Part shown: piece after piece, positions 9,095 to 10,975 of the stretch | Layout of the letters: each line of letters opens with the position of its first letter | How positions within the stretch are numbered: the first letter of the stretch is position 1 | NCBI GenBank assembly: GCA_004151065.3 | Contig: NWUY0300024970.1 | Location: 8,637 to 19,611 of the forward strand | DNA length: 10,975 nucleotides | DNA from: Larix sibirica | Lineage: Eukaryota > Streptophyta > Pinopsida > Pinales > Pinaceae | Direction of reading: 5' to 3' | Made by a program: the position numbers and the translations under genes | The notes under the pieces: model-generated | Database searches by the model: none | What the model was told of the DNA's origin: nothing | Seen by the model: only the letters and a program-made list of their open reading frames with translations

Positions 9095-9260
9095 TGTGTT
9101 TCCCTTTACCATTTTTTTGGCCTACCTTATATTTCACACTTGCTCAAAATTAGGTTCATCAAATTAAAAATGATATTTTTCTTAAGAACCTCTTGCATAA
9201 TGGGTATCAAGATCAACAATATGTATTGAGTGTCCAACACTCGATGTACGTAGTTCATGA
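9095..9260 (-). pseudogene. Possible RNase H remnant of the minus-strand gypsy fragment
   Basis: Order and spacing hint that pol continues: GHSIHIVDLDTHY (about 9229-9191) could be the decayed form of the family's G.HF.IKTDH.SLKY, followed by RFLRK and, about 20 codons on, KYKVGQKNGKG in place of the YKKGKENVVADALS motif that closes RNase H. The matches are short, in different frames, and surrounded by stops. The distance from LKKN (about 9540) is roughly what an intact RNase H domain would need. This is inference, and chance resemblance in AT-rich DNA cannot be excluded. Confidence 0.25.
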
Positions 9261-9269
9261 GCACCACCA

Positions 9270-9336
9270 GATCCCTGACTAGAACAATTTTTTTGCATCG
9301 TCGGATCCCTGAATTCTAGAACAAGTTTTTTGCAAG
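9270..9336. repeat. Imperfect 34-bp direct duplication
   Basis: Positions 9270-9299 (gatccctgactagaacaatt then ttttttgcatc) and 9304-9336 (gatccctgaattctagaaca then agttttttgcaag) are related copies offset by 34 bases with a small insertion in the second. They lie inside the degraded minus-strand gypsy region, so this is probably slippage after insertion. Confidence 0.6.
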
Positions 9337-9451
9337 TACACTTTGATTGCATTTCTATGGAACAATTTAGGTGGTAGCCACATTTTTCTCACTATGTCAT
9401 GCATATGATTTTCCTTTGCAAATTCTTATAACCAAGATTTGCTCATAGAGA

Positions 9452-9720
9452 CTATAGGCATTGGAAACTTGTAAATTTTGTGTATGCTTGTAGCGTTAAA
9501 ATATTGAAAATCCTATTAGGTATCCTTGTTCTAGATGAAGGATTTTTCTTGAGAGAGATGGTGAGCGGAGATGCAATTTTACCATATTTATGCATAAACT
9601 TCATATAGTAACCATTGAGGCCAAGGTAGCCACACAAAATTTTGAGAGTCTTCAGGAAAAGTTAGTCTTTCATTGCCTCAATTTCTTAAGATCAACACAT
9701 ACTCCTCCCCACTAAGAATT
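9452..9720 (-). pseudogene. Second Ty3/gypsy fragment: end of reverse transcriptase
   Basis: On the minus strand, from about 9715 downward, the reading is VCVDLKK (a one-base gap restores frame), then EAMKD, a TAA, LKTLKILCGYLGLNGYY, MKFMHKYGKIASPLT and LKKN. This is the highly characteristic segment between RT and RNase H of gypsy pol (family pattern LRGFLGLTGYYRKF..YGKIA.PLT.LLKKN). The frame stays open to 9452, but residues after LKKN no longer resemble the family. The plus-strand element reads GFYGLCS at the same place, whereas this one has the GLTGYY-like form with YGKIA, so the two belong to different gypsy lineages. The fragment begins directly beside the inverted repeat at 9725. Confidence 0.8.
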
Positions 9721-9724
9721 GTAG

Positions 9725-9993
9725 AATTTGAGAATATATATATATACTACTAAAGATAACAATATTGTGAAAGAGATCAACAATCTACAAATTCATGCAG
9801 CAAATGTGTTAAACATCAATCACCACACAAAAGAGAGAAGTCAATAACATGAGAGAAATAGAATGTTGTATTACATTTCTCTCTTTTGTGTGATGATTAA
9901 TGTTTAGCAAATTTGTTGCATGAATTTGTAGATTGTTGATCTCTTTCAGAGTATTGCTATCTTGCTTAGTATCTAGATTTATATGCTCAAATT
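9725..9993. repeat. Long imperfect inverted repeat (foldback, MITE-like or hairpin RNA source)
   Basis: The left arm (9725-9839) and right arm (9877-9993) are reverse complements separated by a 37-base loop. The innermost 94 bases of each arm (9746-9839 against 9877-9970) show about 11 mismatches by eye. They include a perfect 32-bp stem, 9768-9799 with 9917-9948, beginning tgaaagagatcaacaatcta on the plus strand. The outer parts (aatttgag paired with ctcaaatt) continue the match past an AT-rich bulge. The loop also holds gagagaaat (9851-9859), which can pair with atttctctc (9875-9883) as an alternative hairpin. No clear target-site duplication is seen. It could be a MITE, a foldback transposon or a young small-RNA precursor. 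Confidence 0.9.
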
Positions 9994-10085
9994 ATAGATG
10001 GTATCCAATCTTATTGAAGGTTGAAGGAGTCCCTAGAAGATTCGCAACATATGCCCTACGAGGACATATTCACATCCATTGAGAN

Positions 10086-10384
10086 ATCGATTTGATTGGA
10101 TAAAAAATGATCAATCTCACCCCAAAGGGTCAAAGTGGAACATCATAATCAAAATCCTAATGAAAAAAATCAAATAATGTACAAGATTAAAGAAATCATG
10201 AGCAATGGAAAACCTCCTCGAAGATAAACAATCAATAAATATCAAACCCCTTATCCATTGGGTGGTCAAAGAATATACAACAAGTTTATAATAGTATACT
10301 AGGCATTAAAACTATAACAAATTAGTAGGAGGGGCATTTTCTTTTGCTTATTCCAATAAATAAAGGGAGATGTCGTGGCCACAC
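10086..10384 (+). repeat. Dispersed repeat family, copy C (most complete)
   Basis: The first 83 bases match copy A at 2208-2290 with one visible mismatch. The later blocks (aaatcatgagcaatgg, aaacctcctcgaagataaac, gtggtcaaagaatatac) match A and B. The 3' part (ctaggcatta, a pyrimidine-rich block, aataaagggagatg, tcgtggccac) matches B and D. So C carries all blocks and gives the best estimate of the full unit, about 300 bases. An N at 10085 touches the left edge. No coding frame runs through it. Confidence 0.85.
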
Positions 10385-10781
10385 TTCTAACATATAAAGA
10401 AATATTATAAGATCATGGTCATATTATAAGATCAATCTTCAAATACCTTTGCTCAATTATAGCACACATTGAGATCTATTTGTTTTGACTTCATTATTGC
10501 ATATTTTTATGTCTTATGTATTTCCTTTATCCTTAGACAAGCACCCCTTCTTTTCAAATTTGCAACATTCCTTCAAGGTACAAGATAAAGCATGAAGTCA
10601 TCATAGTAAAATAAAAGTTAAAGATCATTCAAACATTAACTCAGAAGAATCAATAAACATGATTAATGGATAAAGAGTATCAACGGACTATTTACAAGGA
10701 GCATGTAAAAGGATAGGAGTAACATTAGAAAACTAAGATCTAGGAACAAAAGCAATTTGCACAAGGTTTAAGGGATATAGT
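10385..10781. other. Non-coding spacer between repeat copies C and D
   Basis: This is AT-rich sequence without a recognisable gene. It holds a short direct duplication, atattataagatca at about 10407-10421 and 10423-10436. Nothing else is supported. Confidence 0.4.
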
Positions 10782-10948
10782 GAAAAATAAACAATTAATA
10801 AGAATCAGATCCATGATAACTCCCCCCAAAGTAGATAAAGAATATACATCAAGCCCTTAGTAATAATATATTAAGCATTAAGGCTACAAATTTTTGGTAT
10901 AGGAGGCCCCTTTTATTAAGCAACATAAAGAGGAGATGTTATGGCCAC
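10782..10948 (+). repeat. Dispersed repeat family, copy D (diverged, 3' part)
   Basis: Copy D shows the block order of the family's 3' half: aaaaataaacaat, a c-rich stretch, aaagaatatacatcaa, attaagcatta, aggaggccccttttatt, aacataaagaggagatg and the terminal ttatggccac. The 5' half (the aatctcacccc and catcataa blocks) is not recognisable. It lies about 560 bases downstream of the matching point in C and in the same orientation, so C and D form a second dimer like A and B. Confidence 0.7.
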
Positions 10949-10975
10949 AACACTATGATAATTAATAATCAATAA

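Noticed and set aside
9737-9746. TA microsatellite
   Set aside because: Only about five TA units; too short to be notable except as part of the inverted-repeat arm.
2208-10384. Repeat pairs A/B and C/D as the two LTRs of one 8-kb element
   Set aside because: No primer-binding site follows B and no polypurine tract is apparent before C; the interior contains pieces of two different gypsy elements in opposite orientation, and the dimers differ in internal spacing.
1-10975. CRISPR array, tRNA, rRNA or bacterial operon features
   Set aside because: No regularly spaced repeats, cloverleaf with matching T-loop or rRNA-like sequence was seen; the protein fossils are plant retroelements.

Overview
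The window looks like repeat-derived nuclear DNA from a large seed-plant genome. It is AT-rich, contains two N bases (8155 and 10085), and holds decayed retrotransposons but no intact gene. A gymnosperm (conifer-like) source is my best guess. It rests on the style of the DUF4283/zinc-knuckle protein and the Ty3/gypsy polyprotein, recalled from family knowledge and not searched.

Layout. (1) Positions 1-1285, minus strand: one unbroken reading frame of about 428 codons for a DUF4283 plus CCHC zinc-knuckle protein, as in ORF1 of plant L1-type LINEs. It is interrupted by three TAG codons and no frameshift, and runs off the left edge. (2) 1286-3548: non-coding DNA with two short tandem duplications and two copies (A, B) of a repeat family that recurs near the right end. 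(3) About 3549-7629, plus strand: the 5' part of a Ty3/gypsy element. It has a candidate 5' LTR with TATA box, a primer-binding site resembling the initiator tRNA-Met complement, gag, protease and reverse transcriptase. It carries at least five frame changes, about 16 stops, a lost protease Asp and a lost RT Asp, and it ends abruptly within the connection after RT. (4) 7630-9090: AT-rich DNA with no recognisable gene. (5) About 9095-9720, minus strand: a remnant of a different gypsy lineage, clear from 9540 to 9715 (end of RT) and very doubtful beyond. (6) 9725-9993: a long imperfect inverted repeat with a 32-bp perfect stem. (7) 10086-10948: two more copies (C, D) of the dispersed repeat.

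Nothing here looks like a working pathway. The coding pieces are fossils of at least three retroelements. The most notable non-coding structures are the foldback at 9725-9993 and the four-copy repeat family, one pair of which keeps 82 of 83 identical bases across 8 kb. I found no convincing undescribed functional system. The foldback is the best candidate for an active product, as a small-RNA precursor or MITE.
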